Below, one piece after another: positions 1 through 9,709 of a stretch of 64,000 bases of DNA. Position 1 is the stretch's first letter, and each line of letters begins with the position of its first letter. The notes beneath the pieces were generated by a model. It worked only from the letters and a program-made list of their open reading frames with translations, was not told where the DNA came from and made no database searches. The translations under genes and the position numbers were made by a program. Origin of the DNA: Micromonospora sp. WMMD1120 (GTDB lineage: Bacteria; Actinomycetota; Actinomycetes; Mycobacteriales; Micromonosporaceae); contig NZ_JARUBO010000005.1 of NCBI RefSeq assembly GCF_029626235.1, positions 3,256,501 through 3,320,500 on the forward strand, written 5' to 3'.

Positions 1-1
1 G

Positions 2-1537
2 CAGTACAACCAACTCTTCACGATGCACGGCACGATCATGTTGCTGTTCTTCGCGACGCCGATCGTGTTCGCCTTCGCGAACTACATCGTGCCGATCCAG
101 ATCGGCGCCCCCGACGTCTCCTTCCCCCGGCTGAACAGCTTCGCCTACTGGCTGTACCTGTTCGGCGGCACGATGGCGACCGCCGGCTTCATCACCCCTG
201 GTGGCGCCGCCGACTTCGGCTGGTTCGCGTACGCCCCGCTGAGCAGCGTCGAGCACTCGCCGGGTGTGGGCGCCAACATGTGGATCATGGGTCTGGCCAT
301 CTCCGGTCTGGGCACGATCCTCGGCGCGGTGAACATGATCACTACGATCCTCACCCTGCGCGCGCCCGGCATGACCATGTTCCGGATGCCGATCTTCACG
401 TGGAACATCCTGGTCACCAGCCTCCTGGTGATCCTGGTCTTCCCGCTGCTGGCCGCCGCGCTGTTCGCGCTCGCCGCGGACCGCATCCTCGGCGCGCACG
501 TGTACGACCCGGCGACCGGTGGGCCGATGCTCTGGCAACACCTGTTCTGGTTCTTCGGGCACCCCGAGGTCTACATCGTCGCGCTGCCGTTCTTCGGCAT
601 CATCAGCGAGGTCATTCCGGTCTTCTCCCGCAAGCCGATCTTCGGCTACAAGGGTCTTGTCGCCGCGACCGTCGCGATCGCCGCGCTCTCCATGAGCGTC
701 TGGGCGCACCACATGTTCGCCACCGGCCAGGTGCTGCTGCCGTTCTTCAGCTTCCTGAGCTACCTGATCGCCGTTCCGACCGGTATGAAGTTCTTCAACT
801 GGATCGGCACCATGTGGCGTGGCCAGATCAGCTTCGAGACGCCGATGCTCTGGTCGATCGGCTTCCTGGTGACCTTCCTCTTCGGTGGTCTGACCGGTGT
901 GCTGCTGGCCAGCCCGCCGATCGACTTCCACGTGTCGGACACGTACTTCGTGGTGGCGCACTTCCACTACGTGCTCTTCGGCACCATTGTGTTCGCCGTC
1001 TTCGCCGGCATCTACTTCTGGTTCCCGAAGATGTTCGGCCGGATGCTCGACGAGCGCCTGGGCAAGGTGCACTTCTGGCTCACCATGATCGGCTTCCACA
1101 CCACGTTCCTGGTGCAGCACTGGCTCGGCAACGAGGGCATGCCCCGTCGGTACGCCGACTACCTGCCCGGTGACGGCTTCACCACGCTGAACACGATCTC
1201 GACGATCGGCGCGTTCATCACCGGTATCTCCACGCTGCCGTTCATCTACAACTGCTGGAAGTCGTACAAGACCGGCCCGGTGGTCGAGGTCAACGACCCC
1301 TGGGGTCACGGCAACTCGCTGGAGTGGGCGACCAGCAGCCCGCCCCCGCTGCGCAACTTCGACCGGATGCCGCGGATCCGCTCCGAGCGGCCGGCGTTCG
1401 ACGAGAAGTTCCCGGAGCTGGCCGCCGGCCAGAGCGTGGCCGGTCCGCCGGAGGGTGGCGCCAAGCCGCTCACCAGCGAGTCGGACGGCGGGGCCAGCTA
1501 CCGCGAGGACACCGCCAGCAACATCGATCGAAACTGA
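2..1537 (+). CDS. ctaD: Cytochrome c oxidase subunit I, 5' end outside window
   Basis: Catalytic subunit of the aa3-type terminal oxidase, which reduces oxygen at a heme a3-CuB centre in the cytoplasmic membrane. The reading frame is open from base 2, so the N-terminus lies upstream of the window; about 511 residues are visible. Diagnostic motifs are HPEVY near window residue 190 (CuB histidine and its cross-linked tyrosine), WAHHMF (two CuB histidines) and HFHYVLFG (the a and a3 heme histidines). Many hydrophobic helices follow in order. The C-terminal 90 residues are a soluble, charged cytoplasmic tail as in actinobacterial CtaD. A strong hairpin follows the stop codon. Confidence 0.97.
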   Translation, partial: QYNQLFTMHGTIMLLFFATPIVFAFANYIVPIQIGAPDVSFPRLNSFAYWLYLFGGTMATAGFITPGGAADFGWFAYAPLSSVEHSPGVGANMWIMGLAISGLGTILGAVNMITTILTLRAPGMTMFRMPIFTWNILVTSLLVILVFPLLAAALFALAADRILGAHVYDPATGGPMLWQHLFWFFGHPEVYIVALPFFGIISEVIPVFSRKPIFGYKGLVAATVAIAALSMSVWAHHMFATGQVLLPFFSFLSYLIAVPTGMKFFNWIGTMWRGQISFETPMLWSIGFLVTFLFGGLTGVLLASPPIDFHVSDTYFVVAHFHYVLFGTIVFAVFAGIYFWFPKMFGRMLDERLGKVHFWLTMIGFHTTFLVQHWLGNEGMPRRYADYLPGDGFTTLNTISTIGAFITGISTLPFIYNCWKSYKTGPVVEVNDPWGHGNSLEWATSSPPPLRNFDRMPRIRSERPAFDEKFPELAAGQSVAGPPEGGAKPLTSESDGGASYREDTASNIDRN

Positions 1538-1555
1538 CGCTCCACCCCGGCTCTA

Positions 1556-1598
1556 CGACGGGCGCCGCCTCCTGGACCACAGGAAGCGGCGCCCGTCG
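1556..1598 (+). terminator. Hairpin after ctaD
   Basis: Perfect 13-base inverted repeat (1556-1568 with 1586-1598) around a 17-base loop, starting 19 bases after the ctaD stop codon. There is no T-run, as is usual for terminators in high-GC actinobacteria. The position after the stop makes transcript end or 3'-end protection the likely role. Confidence 0.6.
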
Positions 1599-1689
1599 CC
1601 GTTCCCGACCCCGCCCCACGCGCCCACGCGCCCACGCTCCCGCTCCCGCCCCGCCCCCCGCCCCCCGCCCCCGCCCCGCCCCGCTGCGC

Positions 1690-1757
1690 GATCTTGCACA
1701 TTCTGTCGTCACCAATGGTGCGAAGGCTGACAAAACGTCAACAGCTTGTGCAAGATC
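1690..1757. repeat. Dispersed inverted-repeat element, copy A
   Basis: A 68-base unit with perfect 11-base arms (GATCTTGCACA at 1690-1700, TGTGCAAGATC at 1747-1757). A second copy lies at 43127-43196. The two share the arm core ATCTTGCAC, the inner block CTGTCG next to the left arm and AACGTCAAC near the right arm. Both copies lie between convergently transcribed genes, with a C-rich tract on the left and G-rich sequence on the right. It carries no ORF, so it could be a REP-like or MITE-like element or a bidirectional transcription stop. Confidence 0.7.
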
Positions 1758-1849
1758 GGCGCTAGAAGTCGGCGCTAGGCGTTGACGTTAGGGGTGCGCT
1801 CGTGGCGTCGTGCCTTCTGCTCGGGGCGCGCTTGCCATCGGTGGTCGAC

Positions 1850-1903
1850 GCAACATCAGGGATGTTGCTGCCTCCCGCCGGCCGGAAGCAGCAACATCAG
1901 GGA
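1850..1903. repeat. Hairpin with repeated GCAACATCAGGGA
   Basis: The 13-mer GCAACATCAGGGA occurs at 1850-1862 and 1891-1903. Between the copies GATGTTGCTGC (1861-1871) pairs perfectly with GCAGCAACATC (1888-1898), giving an 11-base stem and 16-base loop. It lies between the convergent ctaD and MFS genes and about 100 bases past the end of the MFS gene, so it could be a second transcription stop or part of the same repeat-rich spacer. The rest of 1538-2001 is C-rich then G-rich sequence with no supported gene. Confidence 0.5.
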
Positions 1904-2001
1904 ACCTGCTCGGATCTGGGTGCGGGGTGCGGGGACTGGGGACGGGGGCCCGGGACGCGGGCCGGGGCGCGAGCCCTGACGGGTGCTGGGGTGGAGGACG
2001 G

Positions 2002-3225
2002 TCAGCGGATGGCGGCGGAGAGGTCGGCCTCGGCCTGCGGCGCAGGAACGTCGGCGGCACGGCGGCGGCGTAGCTCGATCGGAAGCACCACGAGGGTGAC
2101 GACCGCGCCGAGCGCGCCGGTCACCACGAAGCCCCAGAGCGGGGCGCTGGCATCGATCACCGCGCCGGCCAGCGGCGCGCCGACAGCGATGCCGACGGTG
2201 ACGGCGGAGCCGTGCAGACCCATCGCCTCACCGCGTACCTCGGCGGGAACCAGGCGGCTGACCGCGTCCGAGCCGGCCGCGATGGTGGGTGCGCAGAGCG
2301 CTCCGGCCGGGATCAGCGCCAGGGACAGCAGCCACCAGTGTGCGCCGCCCAGCCCCACCGGGATGGTGCACACGGCGAGCGCGGCGGTCAGCGCCAACGG
2401 CGAGAACGAGCGGTGCACGGACCCGTAGGCGAAGCCGCCCAGCAGCGAGGCGACCGCCCAGATGGCGAGGACCGCGCCGGTCCAGCCGACCTCGCCGCTG
2501 GCCCGCAGGACGGCGACCACCGCCACGTCGGTACCGCCGAGCACCAGGGTCGCGGCGGCGCTGAGCGCCAGCACGGCGAGCAGTCGGGGTGTCAGCCACT
2601 CCGCACGCGGCACCCGACGCGGCGGCCCGCCGGGGCCGGCGGTGGCCTCGCGGATCGGCGGGTTGACCACCCACAGGGCGATCCCGGCGGCGACGATGCC
2701 GGCACCGACCAGATACATGGTGGTCTGCGCGGAGATCGCGGTGACCAGGGCCACCGCCAGCGCCGGGCCGATCATGAAGGACAGCTCCACCGACATCGAG
2801 TCCAGCGCGTACGCCGCTCGGCGTTGGTCCTCGGGGACCAACGCCGCGATCGACTGCCGGACCACCGAGAAGATGGGCAGCGCCAGGGAGCCGGCCACGA
2901 AGGCGGCCGGCAGGAGCACGGGGTACGCCAGCGTGGGCCCGACGGACCAGAAGATCGCCTCGGCGATGCCGGTGAGCACCAGGACCGGGCGCAGGCCCCG
3001 CCGGTCCACCAGTCGACCGAGCAGTGGGCCGCCGATCGCCGCGCCCACGGTGACGGCCGCGCCCACCAGGCCGGCGGCCCCGTAGCCGTGATCAAGGTCG
3101 AGCACCACGTGGAAGGTCAGTGTCACCCCGGTCGCGGTGAGCGGGATGCGGGCGAGGACGGCGACCAGCAGCAGCGACCGCACGCCGGGCAGGGCGAGCG
3201 CGCGCCGGTAAGGCTTCATGTTCAT
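2002..3225 (-). CDS. MFS transporter
   Basis: Integral membrane protein of the major facilitator superfamily, about 407 residues with roughly 12 hydrophobic segments. It is most like actinobacterial drug or metabolite exporters; the substrate cannot be read from sequence. The MFS signature between helices 2 and 3 appears as GRLVDRRGLRPVL. Three nearby ATGs exist (3249, 3225, 3219). A GGAGG motif sits 11 bases before the ATG at 3225 but lies inside the longer version, so 3225 is preferred. The C-terminus is a short basic, Ala-rich cytoplasmic tail. The gene is convergent with ctaD and has the same strand as pncA, with an AT-rich gap (3250-3289) that could hold its promoter. Confidence 0.85.
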   Translation of the reverse strand: MNMKPYRRALALPGVRSLLLVAVLARIPLTATGVTLTFHVVLDLDHGYGAAGLVGAAVTVGAAIGGPLLGRLVDRRGLRPVLVLTGIAEAIFWSVGPTLAYPVLLPAAFVAGSLALPIFSVVRQSIAALVPEDQRRAAYALDSMSVELSFMIGPALAVALVTAISAQTTMYLVGAGIVAAGIALWVVNPPIREATAGPGGPPRRVPRAEWLTPRLLAVLALSAAATLVLGGTDVAVVAVLRASGEVGWTGAVLAIWAVASLLGGFAYGSVHRSFSPLALTAALAVCTIPVGLGGAHWWLLSLALIPAGALCAPTIAAGSDAVSRLVPAEVRGEAMGLHGSAVTVGIAVGAPLAGAVIDASAPLWGFVVTGALGAVVTLVVLPIELRRRRAADVPAPQAEADLSAAIR

Positions 3226-3289
3226 CTGGGTCCGTACCTCCGGCGACATCTTCGACCGGCGACGGCCCGTTGGCCAATTATTTAGGGCG

Positions 3290-3871
3290 TCATGGGGCCG
3301 TGATCACAGGTTGGCCGCGCAGGGTCACCCCGGCGCCCTCCATCGCCCGCAGGGCCACGTCGGTGGTCGCCGGTGCGACGGCGGCGGTCAGGTCGAGCAG
3401 CACCGTGGTGGCGAAGCCCTCCCGGGCGGCGTCCAGCGCTGTCGCCCGGACGCAGTGGTCGGTCGCGATGCCGACGACGTCGACCCGGTCGACGTCGTGC
3501 CGGCGCAGCCAGTCGGCCAGGCACTCGCCGTCGTCGGCGTGCCCCTCGAAACCGGAGTACGCGGCCGCGTGCTCGCCCTTGTGGAAGATCGCCTCGACCC
3601 GGCTGGTGTCCAGCTCGGGGTGGAACTCCGAACCGCCGGTGCCGACCACGCAGTGCCGGGGCCAGGACTCCACGAAGTCCGGCGGATCGCCGAAGTGCGC
3701 CCCCGGGTCGATGTGGTAGTCCTTGGTGGCGACCACGTGCGCCCAGCGGTCCGGTTCGCTGGCGAGCAGCCCGGAGATGCCGGCAGCCACCCCCGCGCCA
3801 CCCCCGACGGCCAGTGAGCCGCCCTCGCAGAAGTCGTTCTGCACGTCCACGATGATCAGCGCGTTGGCCAT
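3290..3871 (-). CDS. pncA: Nicotinamidase / pyrazinamidase
   Basis: Hydrolyses nicotinamide to nicotinate and ammonia in NAD salvage, in the cytoplasm. The 193 residues fit the isochorismatase-like hydrolase family. The catalytic triad is visible as Asp9 (IIVDVQNDF), Lys98 (FHKGE) and Cys140 (ATDHC). The metal ligands are Asp51, His53, His59 and His73, matching the mycobacterial PncA pattern. It lies 33 bases after pncB on the same strand, so the two probably share a transcript in which PncA makes nicotinate and PncB uses it. In mycobacteria this enzyme activates pyrazinamide; that is family knowledge, not shown here. Confidence 0.95.
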   Translation of the reverse strand: MANALIIVDVQNDFCEGGSLAVGGGAGVAAGISGLLASEPDRWAHVVATKDYHIDPGAHFGDPPDFVESWPRHCVVGTGGSEFHPELDTSRVEAIFHKGEHAAAYSGFEGHADDGECLADWLRRHDVDRVDVVGIATDHCVRATALDAAREGFATTVLLDLTAAVAPATTDVALRAMEGAGVTLRGQPVITAP

Positions 3872-3904
3872 CGGGGTTCCCTTCGGTTCGGTGCGGCGGA
3901 GGGT

Positions 3905-5191
3905 TCAGTCAGCGGGTACGACGGTGACCGGCACGGCCGGATCGCCGGCCGACAGCTTCAGCCCCTCCCACGGGATCGAGATCAGGCACTCCCGCAGGTG
4001 CTCCCGGGACTCGTCGAGGGTGGGCAGCGGCGCCGGCTCGCCGGCGACCACGTACGACTGCTGGAGCAGGCGGTCGTTGGGCTGCCGGTCCGGAACGCCC
4101 TGCGGAACGATCACCTCTTCGGTGGCGGTGCCGGTCGGCTTGTGACGGCGGACCGCGACCTTCCGGCCACCGATCGTCGCCTTGTGCTCGGAGCGCTTCA
4201 CCACCGGTCGTCCCTCGACCTCGACGAGCTTGTAGACCAGCCCGGCGGTCGGCGCCCCGGAGCCGGTGACCACAGCGGTGCCCGCGCCGTACATGTCCAC
4301 CGGCTCGGCGGCCAGCGCGGCGATGGCGTACTCGTCGAGGTCACCGGAGACGATGATCTTGGTCTCGGTGGCGCCCAGCGAGTCGAGCAGCTCCCTCGAC
4401 TGTTGGGCGATCACCGCCAGGTCGCCCGAGTCGATCCGGACCGCCCGCAGCTCCGGCCCGGCCACCGCAATAGCGTTCCGGATGCCCTGGCTGATGTCGT
4501 ACGTGTCGACCAGCAGCGTGGTGTCCTTGCCCAGCGTGGCGACCTGCGAGGCGAACGCGGCGCGCTCGTCGTCGTGCAGCAGCGTGAACGCGTGCGCGGC
4601 GGTGCCCGCCGTCGGAATGCCGTACCGCGCGCCGGCGGCCAGGTTGGACGTGAACCGGAAGCCGGCGAGGTACGCGGCCCGCGCCGCGGCCACCGCCGCC
4701 TCCTCGTGCGCCCGCCGCGACCCCATCTCGATCAGGGCCCGCCCCCGCGCCGCGGTCACCATCCGGGCCGCCGCCGCGGCGACCGCGCTGTCGTGGTTGA
4801 GCACGGACAGCACCAGCGTCTCCAGCACCACGCACTCGGCGAAACCGCCCGAGACGGTGAGGATCGGTGAGCCGGGGAAGAACAGCTCGCCCTCGGCGTA
4901 CCCGTCGACGTCGCCGGTGAAGCGGTAGTTGGTGAGCCAGGCCGCCGCCGCCTCGTCCACCACGCCGGTACGCAGCAGGAAGTCGACCTCCCCGGGATCG
5001 AACCGGAAGTCGCGGATCAGCTCGATCAGGCGGGCCGTCCCGGCGACCACGCCGTACCGGCGGCCACTGGGCAACCGGCGGCTGAACACCTCGAAGACGC
5101 ACCGGCGGTCGGCGGTGCCGTCCCGCAGGGCCGCGCTGACCATCGTCAGCTCGTAGTGGTCGGTCAGCAGCGCGGGACGGTTGATGCTCAC
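3905..5191 (-). CDS. pncB: Nicotinate phosphoribosyltransferase
   Basis: Converts nicotinate and PRPP to nicotinate mononucleotide, the committed Preiss-Handler step of NAD synthesis. The 428 residues include the N-terminal TDHYELTM motif typical of PncB, the FTSNLAAGARYGIPTAGT segment and the phosphoribosyl-binding region with VRIDSGDL. The start is GTG at 5191: TAGGCT (minus strand, 5198-5203) ends exactly 6 bases before it, so the mRNA is probably leaderless. The gene begins only 16 bases after luxR ends, so this promoter would lie at the luxR 3' edge and allow separate expression. pncA follows directly. Confidence 0.95.
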   Translation of the reverse strand: MSINRPALLTDHYELTMVSAALRDGTADRRCVFEVFSRRLPSGRRYGVVAGTARLIELIRDFRFDPGEVDFLLRTGVVDEAAAAWLTNYRFTGDVDGYAEGELFFPGSPILTVSGGFAECVVLETLVLSVLNHDSAVAAAAARMVTAARGRALIEMGSRRAHEEAAVAAARAAYLAGFRFTSNLAAGARYGIPTAGTAAHAFTLLHDDERAAFASQVATLGKDTTLLVDTYDISQGIRNAIAVAGPELRAVRIDSGDLAVIAQQSRELLDSLGATETKIIVSGDLDEYAIAALAAEPVDMYGAGTAVVTGSGAPTAGLVYKLVEVEGRPVVKRSEHKATIGGRKVAVRRHKPTGTATEEVIVPQGVPDRQPNDRLLQQSYVVAGEPAPLPTLDESREHLRECLISIPWEGLKLSAGDPAVPVTVVPAD

Positions 5192-5197
5192 CGCCCC

Positions 5198-5203
5198 AGC
5201 CTA
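5198..5203 (-). promoter_or_regulatory. -10 box TAGGCT, leaderless pncB
   Basis: Minus-strand TAGGCT with 6 bases to the pncB GTG, the spacing expected when transcription starts at the first base of the start codon. The same arrangement recurs at luxR, mec, rph, LCP, bcp, orn and the DUF4326 gene. Confidence 0.55.
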
Positions 5204-5207
5204 AGGT

Positions 5208-7886
5208 TCAGCCCGGCTCGCCGCCCTCGTGGCCCGGGATCGAGCGTAACGCCGCCCACAACTCGGCCCGACCGGTCACGCCGAGCTTGGTGTAGATCCG
5301 CTGGAGGTGGTTCTCCACGGTACGGGCCGACAGGTAGAGCCGTTCGGCGATGGCCCGACTGGACGCGCCGTGGGCGGCGAGGCGGGCCACCTGCCACTCC
5401 CGCTCGGTGAGCTGCGGCGCACCCGCCTGCAACGCCGGCGTCCGGATCAGGTCGCAGCGCCCGAGCAGCCCGGCGAGACGTTCCCGGGCCCCGTTCGCCT
5501 CCGGGGAGTGCCGCTGACGCAGCCGTTGGACGGCCTGGGCGGTGGCCTCGGCCGCGTACACGGTCAACTCCAGGGCGGCGTAGTCGTCGGCGACGGCCAG
5601 CAGATCGGTGGGGGAACCGGTCACCGCGGCGCGGCCATGCCGGGCCAGCAGTGGCGGGAGCACCCCGTCGACCTGCTCGGACAGCTCGGCGAGGCGCTGC
5701 GCGACGGTGCGCCGGCTCCCGTCGGAGCAGGTGGGCCCGACCGGCATCCCGGCCTGGTCGAGCCGGACCAGGTCGTGCAGGACGTGCACCTCGTGCCCGG
5801 CGAAGCCGTCCGCCCGCAGCCGGTCCACCAGGTCGCCGAGCTGCTTGACCGCTCCCGGCAGGTCGCCCGAGGCGGCCAGGGACGCGCCCCGGGCCTGCTC
5901 CAGCCAGGGGTAGAGCACCGCCATGCCCGGCGCGTGGGTGCGGTCCGCCTCGGCCATCGCCGCGGCGGCCTGTGCGGCGTCACCGCGCAGCGCCGCCGAC
6001 TGGGCGCGCTCGGCCTGGGCCAGACCGGCGTAGACCCGACTCGTCGCCAGCACCGCGCAGGCGCCCAGCGAGGTGCGCATGGCCGTGTCGCTCTGCCCGC
6101 GCATCCGCGCCGCGTACGCCTGCAGGATGGCCAGGTAACCGGTGCCGAGACGGAAGTCACCCTCGCCGGCCAGATCGGCGAACTCGTCCGCGACGATCGC
6201 GTCGACACCGGCCAGGTCGCCGGTGAGCATGAGCCGGGTGCCCCGGGCGAGTTCCAGCGCGAGCTGGAGATAAGGCATGTCGGTGCGCCAACTGGTGGCG
6301 GCGGAGTGCACCTGGGCGATCGCCGTACCGCTGCGGGTGAGCTCGCCCCGCGCCGCTTGGACGTACGCGATGGTGGAGCGGGCCAGCTCGCGGGCGGCGA
6401 CGCCGGCGGCGGGGCGGTCGAGCACCTGTTGACTGAGCCGCACCGCTGTGGTGATGTCCAGCCGGTGCAGGCGCATGATCGCCTCGAAGGCGTGCACCCG
6501 GGCCTGGTCCGCGGAGTCGCCGAGCTGCTCGACGCGGCCCGCGATCTCCTCCACGGTGGACTCGCGGCTCAGGCCCCAGTAGCTGACCATCCCGCGTACG
6601 GTGAGCCAGCGGCAGAGCCGGCGTTCGTCGTCGGCGGCGGGCGGCACCGCGTCGAGGACGTCGATCGCCTCCTCCGGCCGGTCGGCGAACATGAGGATGG
6701 TGGCCAGCAGCTCCGCCGCGTCCGAGCCACCGTCGGCGTCTAGCGCGGCGCGGGCCAGGCGGGTGGCCAGCGGCACGTCGTAGCGGGTGAACGCCTGGAC
6801 CGCGGCGTCGAGCAGCAGGGCCGCGTTCTGCGCGGTGCCCGAGTCGAGCCGCCAGACCGCCACCCGCAGCAGGTCGTCACGGCGTCGTTTGCCGACCCGT
6901 TCCAGCAACTCGGCGAGATGTGCCTGGAGCCGACGGGTGCGGCTGACCGGACAGCGGCGGCGCATCACCTCGCCGTAGAGCGGGTGGGCCAGCCGGACGT
7001 TGGTGCGCCGGTCGTGCTGGACGACGGTGATCAGCCCGCGTTCCTCGGCGGTCTCCACGTCCGACTGGTCGGCGGCCTGCCTGAGCAGGTGCAGCCCGAG
7101 TGGTTCGCCGAACGCGACAAGCTCGACGACCGCGCGGACGCCGTCGGTGAGCTTCCCGACCCGGGTGTCGATGAGATCGGTCAGGCTGGGCGCCAACTCC
7201 AGCCGCCCGGTCCACTTCCAGAGCCCGTAGGTCTGCTTCAACTCCGCGCTGCCGCTGGCGGCGTGCACCAGCTCGCGCAGCAGCAGGGGGTTGCCGGACG
7301 AGAGCCGGCCGAGCCGGTCGGCGGAGCCGGCGTCGACCGGCCCGCCCAGGATCGCCGCCAGCAGATCGGTCGTCTCCTCCTGTGGCATCGGGGTCAGCTC
7401 GACCTGCTCGACCAGGTCGTCGGTCCACAGTGCGCGGATCGGCAACGGGATCTGCTCGCCGTCGCGCAGGGTGCCGACCACCGTGGCGTTCTCCGCGCGC
7501 GCGACCAGGTGCACGAGCGCCGCCGAGGGCGGGTCGAGCAGGTGCGCGTCGTCGATCGCGAGCACGATCCGGCGGCCGGCCGCCTGCTGTTGCAGCACGT
7601 TGAGCGCCCAGCGCAGGACGCCGGCGGGGGAGAGGCCCTGGGGCTGCTCGGCCGGGAGGACCTGCACCAGCCCGCCGAAGGGCAACGCGGCGGTGGTGGC
7701 GCTGGCCGCGATGGACCAGATGGCGAACCGGTCGGTGGGCAACGCGGCCACGCCCTCGCGCAACAGCCGGCTCTTGCCGATGCCGGCGCTGCCGCTGAAG
7801 AAGAGCCCTCGGCCGGCTTCGCCGGTCACCGCTGCCAGCAGGCGATTCAGCTCATCCGTCCGGCCGACGAACCCCCACCGACTCAT
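5208..7886 (-). CDS. Large ATP-binding LuxR-family regulator
   Basis: About 892-residue regulator of the LAL/MalT-like type: an N-terminal P-loop ATPase and a C-terminal LuxR helix-turn-helix. Walker A is GSAGIGKSR near residue 32; a Walker B-like AIDDAH lies near residue 110. The middle is helical, TPR-like sequence. The C-terminal HTH (about the last 60 residues) begins LTEREWQVARLAAHG and includes RTVENHLQRIYTKLGV. The frame opens at 7931, but TATGCT on the minus strand (7893-7898) lies 6 bases before the ATG at 7886, so MSRWGFVGR is the likely N-terminus. It is divergent from the dynamin-like gene at 8080, its most likely target or partner. The signal sensed is unknown. Confidence 0.9.
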   Translation of the reverse strand: MSRWGFVGRTDELNRLLAAVTGEAGRGLFFSGSAGIGKSRLLREGVAALPTDRFAIWSIAASATTAALPFGGLVQVLPAEQPQGLSPAGVLRWALNVLQQQAAGRRIVLAIDDAHLLDPPSAALVHLVARAENATVVGTLRDGEQIPLPIRALWTDDLVEQVELTPMPQEETTDLLAAILGGPVDAGSADRLGRLSSGNPLLLRELVHAASGSAELKQTYGLWKWTGRLELAPSLTDLIDTRVGKLTDGVRAVVELVAFGEPLGLHLLRQAADQSDVETAEERGLITVVQHDRRTNVRLAHPLYGEVMRRRCPVSRTRRLQAHLAELLERVGKRRRDDLLRVAVWRLDSGTAQNAALLLDAAVQAFTRYDVPLATRLARAALDADGGSDAAELLATILMFADRPEEAIDVLDAVPPAADDERRLCRWLTVRGMVSYWGLSRESTVEEIAGRVEQLGDSADQARVHAFEAIMRLHRLDITTAVRLSQQVLDRPAAGVAARELARSTIAYVQAARGELTRSGTAIAQVHSAATSWRTDMPYLQLALELARGTRLMLTGDLAGVDAIVADEFADLAGEGDFRLGTGYLAILQAYAARMRGQSDTAMRTSLGACAVLATSRVYAGLAQAERAQSAALRGDAAQAAAAMAEADRTHAPGMAVLYPWLEQARGASLAASGDLPGAVKQLGDLVDRLRADGFAGHEVHVLHDLVRLDQAGMPVGPTCSDGSRRTVAQRLAELSEQVDGVLPPLLARHGRAAVTGSPTDLLAVADDYAALELTVYAAEATAQAVQRLRQRHSPEANGARERLAGLLGRCDLIRTPALQAGAPQLTEREWQVARLAAHGASSRAIAERLYLSARTVENHLQRIYTKLGVTGRAELWAALRSIPGHEGGEPG

Positions 7887-7892
7887 TGGCGC

Positions 7893-7898
7893 AGCATA
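7893..7898 (-). promoter_or_regulatory. -10 box TATGCT, leaderless luxR
   Basis: Minus-strand TATGCT with a 6-base gap to ATG 7886. It argues against the start 45 bases upstream. The rest of the 7887-8079 divergent gap includes an AT-rich patch (about 7941-7975) that could hold the promoter of the rightward gene. Confidence 0.55.
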
Positions 7899-8079
7899 TC
7901 GACCAGAATCCGTCCGCGCCCGTACCGTCACCGTACGAAGTTGAGTAATCGCACAATTAGCGCTGAGTATTCGTGGTGTTCCGCAGGGACGGCCGGTCGC
8001 CCGTAGTCTTCCGACATCCGGTCGTGCACCGCGGACCCGCGACCGGGCGACCGCTCACCCTGCACCGGGAGGCCACCTG

Positions 8080-9630
8080 ATGAAGCAGGGCCCTCTCCCG
8101 TCGGTCGACTCGCCCGACGACATGACCGGCCCGCCCGACGTGCCCCGGTGTGGCACGCTGCCCACCACTGTCGGCGTGGCGGGCGCCGCGCCGGAGGAAC
8201 CGCTCGGTGTGGTCGCGGTCGGCCCCGCCGGCGCCGAGCGCCGCGCCGTGCTCGCCACGCTTCTCGGTCTCGACCCGGTCATGCTCACCGTGCCGGCGGG
8301 CAGTTGGTTGGTGGTGCGCAACGCCAAGGTGCCCACCCGGGCGGCGTTCGTGCCAGGCTACCGCCAGCCGCACTCGTACGGCGCGGACCGGGACGCCGCC
8401 GGTCCGGCGCTGGCCCGTCCTCCCCGGCGGGTCGAGCTGAGCGTGCCCGAGCCGCTGCTGCGGCACTTCACGCTGATCGACGTGCCGGACACGGCCACCC
8501 TCGGCGTGGCCGGCACCCGGGTGCTCCTGGAGGCGGCGGGCCGAGCCGGCGCGCTGCTCTTCGTCATCGCCGCCGACCAGGCGTTCACCGCCGCCGAGCT
8601 CAATCTGCTCGCCGAGGTCGCCCCGACCCCGGTGGAGGTGGTCTTCGCGGTCACCCCGGGCACGGCGGGTTGGGCGCCGCTGCCCGACGGCACGACGACG
8701 ACGGAGGACGCGGGGGCGTCCGTCCCGCCGGCCGAGGGCGCGACGGCGCACGTGGACGCTGCCGCGGTGACGGTCGCGGCGCACCGGGCGGCGTTGCTGG
8801 CCGCCGTGCCGGCGCTGGCCGATGCCCGGTGGTTTCCGGTCGATGACGCCGACGCCGCCGCCGATCTGCGGCGCGCCCTGGTGGGGTGGTCGTCGCGGGA
8901 GGGGTTGCAGCGGTCGAGCGTCGGCCCGCCGGTGCTGCCCGGCCAGCACGGTCGGGTCGCCGTGGCCGAGGATCCGGGCGACTGGTCCGAGCGGCTCGAC
9001 CGGCACACCCGCACGTGCGCGCAGCGCATCCGCCAGCACCTCGCTCTGGAACTGGCCAACATTCACCTGCGGGCCGTTCAGGAGATCGTGTTCGGGGTGG
9101 GCTGCGCCGGCCTGCCGGATCTCCTCGATCGGGAGATGGCGGCGCTGTCGTTGTTGGCCACCGCGCAGTGCGACCAGGCGGTGCGCGGCATCGTCGTCGA
9201 CGTCGCGTCCCGGGTGCTCGGCACGCCGCCCACCGAGGGCGTGCTCCGCCGGATCGCCACCGCCGTGCAGTACGGCTTCGCCGACCACCCGCCCGGTCAG
9301 GAGTTGGACAAGGTGCTGTTGATCACCAGCACGGCCGGGGTGGCCGAGTTGACCGGCACGGACGCGATCGACGCCGCCGCCAGCTATCCGACGGCGTCCC
9401 GCGACGAGGTGCTGCCGCCGGTCGCGGTGGCGCTCTCCGGCGGGTGCTGGCAGCAGTGGCGGATGCCCGGCGCCGCCGACGCGAACGCGGCGCGGGCCTG
9501 GTCCCAGCGCGCGGTACGCGAGGTCGAGTTGGGCCTGTCCAGGGAGATCTCCCGACGGTTCGAGGTGATGCGCCTCTCGCTGGGCGCGGTCTTCTCCGAT
9601 GCGGTCGATCACGGCATCCTGCTCGCCTGA
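8080..9630 (+). CDS. Dynamin-like / degenerate P-loop GTPase-like protein
   Basis: A 516-residue protein of unknown function. The N-terminal half looks like a GTPase fold: [13 protein letters not shown] near residue 47 sits where a P-loop belongs but lacks the invariant Lys-Ser/Thr, and [13 protein letters not shown] resembles the G3 (DxPG) segment, followed by LLFVIAADQ and VVFAVTPG strands typical of dynamin-like G domains. The C-terminal half is mainly helical. A GGGAGG ribosome-binding site precedes ATG 8080. It is transcribed divergently from the big LuxR ATPase. With the nucleotide-binding lysine missing, it may not hydrolyse GTP. The dynamin link is inferred from pattern only. Confidence 0.6.
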   Translation: MKQGPLPSVDSPDDMTGPPDVPRCGTLPTTVGVAGAAPEEPLGVVAVGPAGAERRAVLATLLGLDPVMLTVPAGSWLVVRNAKVPTRAAFVPGYRQPHSYGADRDAAGPALARPPRRVELSVPEPLLRHFTLIDVPDTATLGVAGTRVLLEAAGRAGALLFVIAADQAFTAAELNLLAEVAPTPVEVVFAVTPGTAGWAPLPDGTTTTEDAGASVPPAEGATAHVDAAAVTVAAHRAALLAAVPALADARWFPVDDADAAADLRRALVGWSSREGLQRSSVGPPVLPGQHGRVAVAEDPGDWSERLDRHTRTCAQRIRQHLALELANIHLRAVQEIVFGVGCAGLPDLLDREMAALSLLATAQCDQAVRGIVVDVASRVLGTPPTEGVLRRIATAVQYGFADHPPGQELDKVLLITSTAGVAELTGTDAIDAAASYPTASRDEVLPPVAVALSGGCWQQWRMPGAADANAARAWSQRAVREVELGLSREISRRFEVMRLSLGAVFSDAVDHGILLA

Positions 9631-9709
9631 CGGCAGCGCCGTGGGCGATCCGCGCCGGTCCGGCGTTCCGGTTCCTCGGTTCCGGGAAACCGGTGGCACG
9701 ATGGGGGGC

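Noticed and set aside
1455..2073. Several small ORFs in the ctaD-MFS spacer
   Set aside because: They follow C-rich and G-rich tracts, have Pro/Arg or Gly-rich translations and no start signals; hairpins explain the region better.
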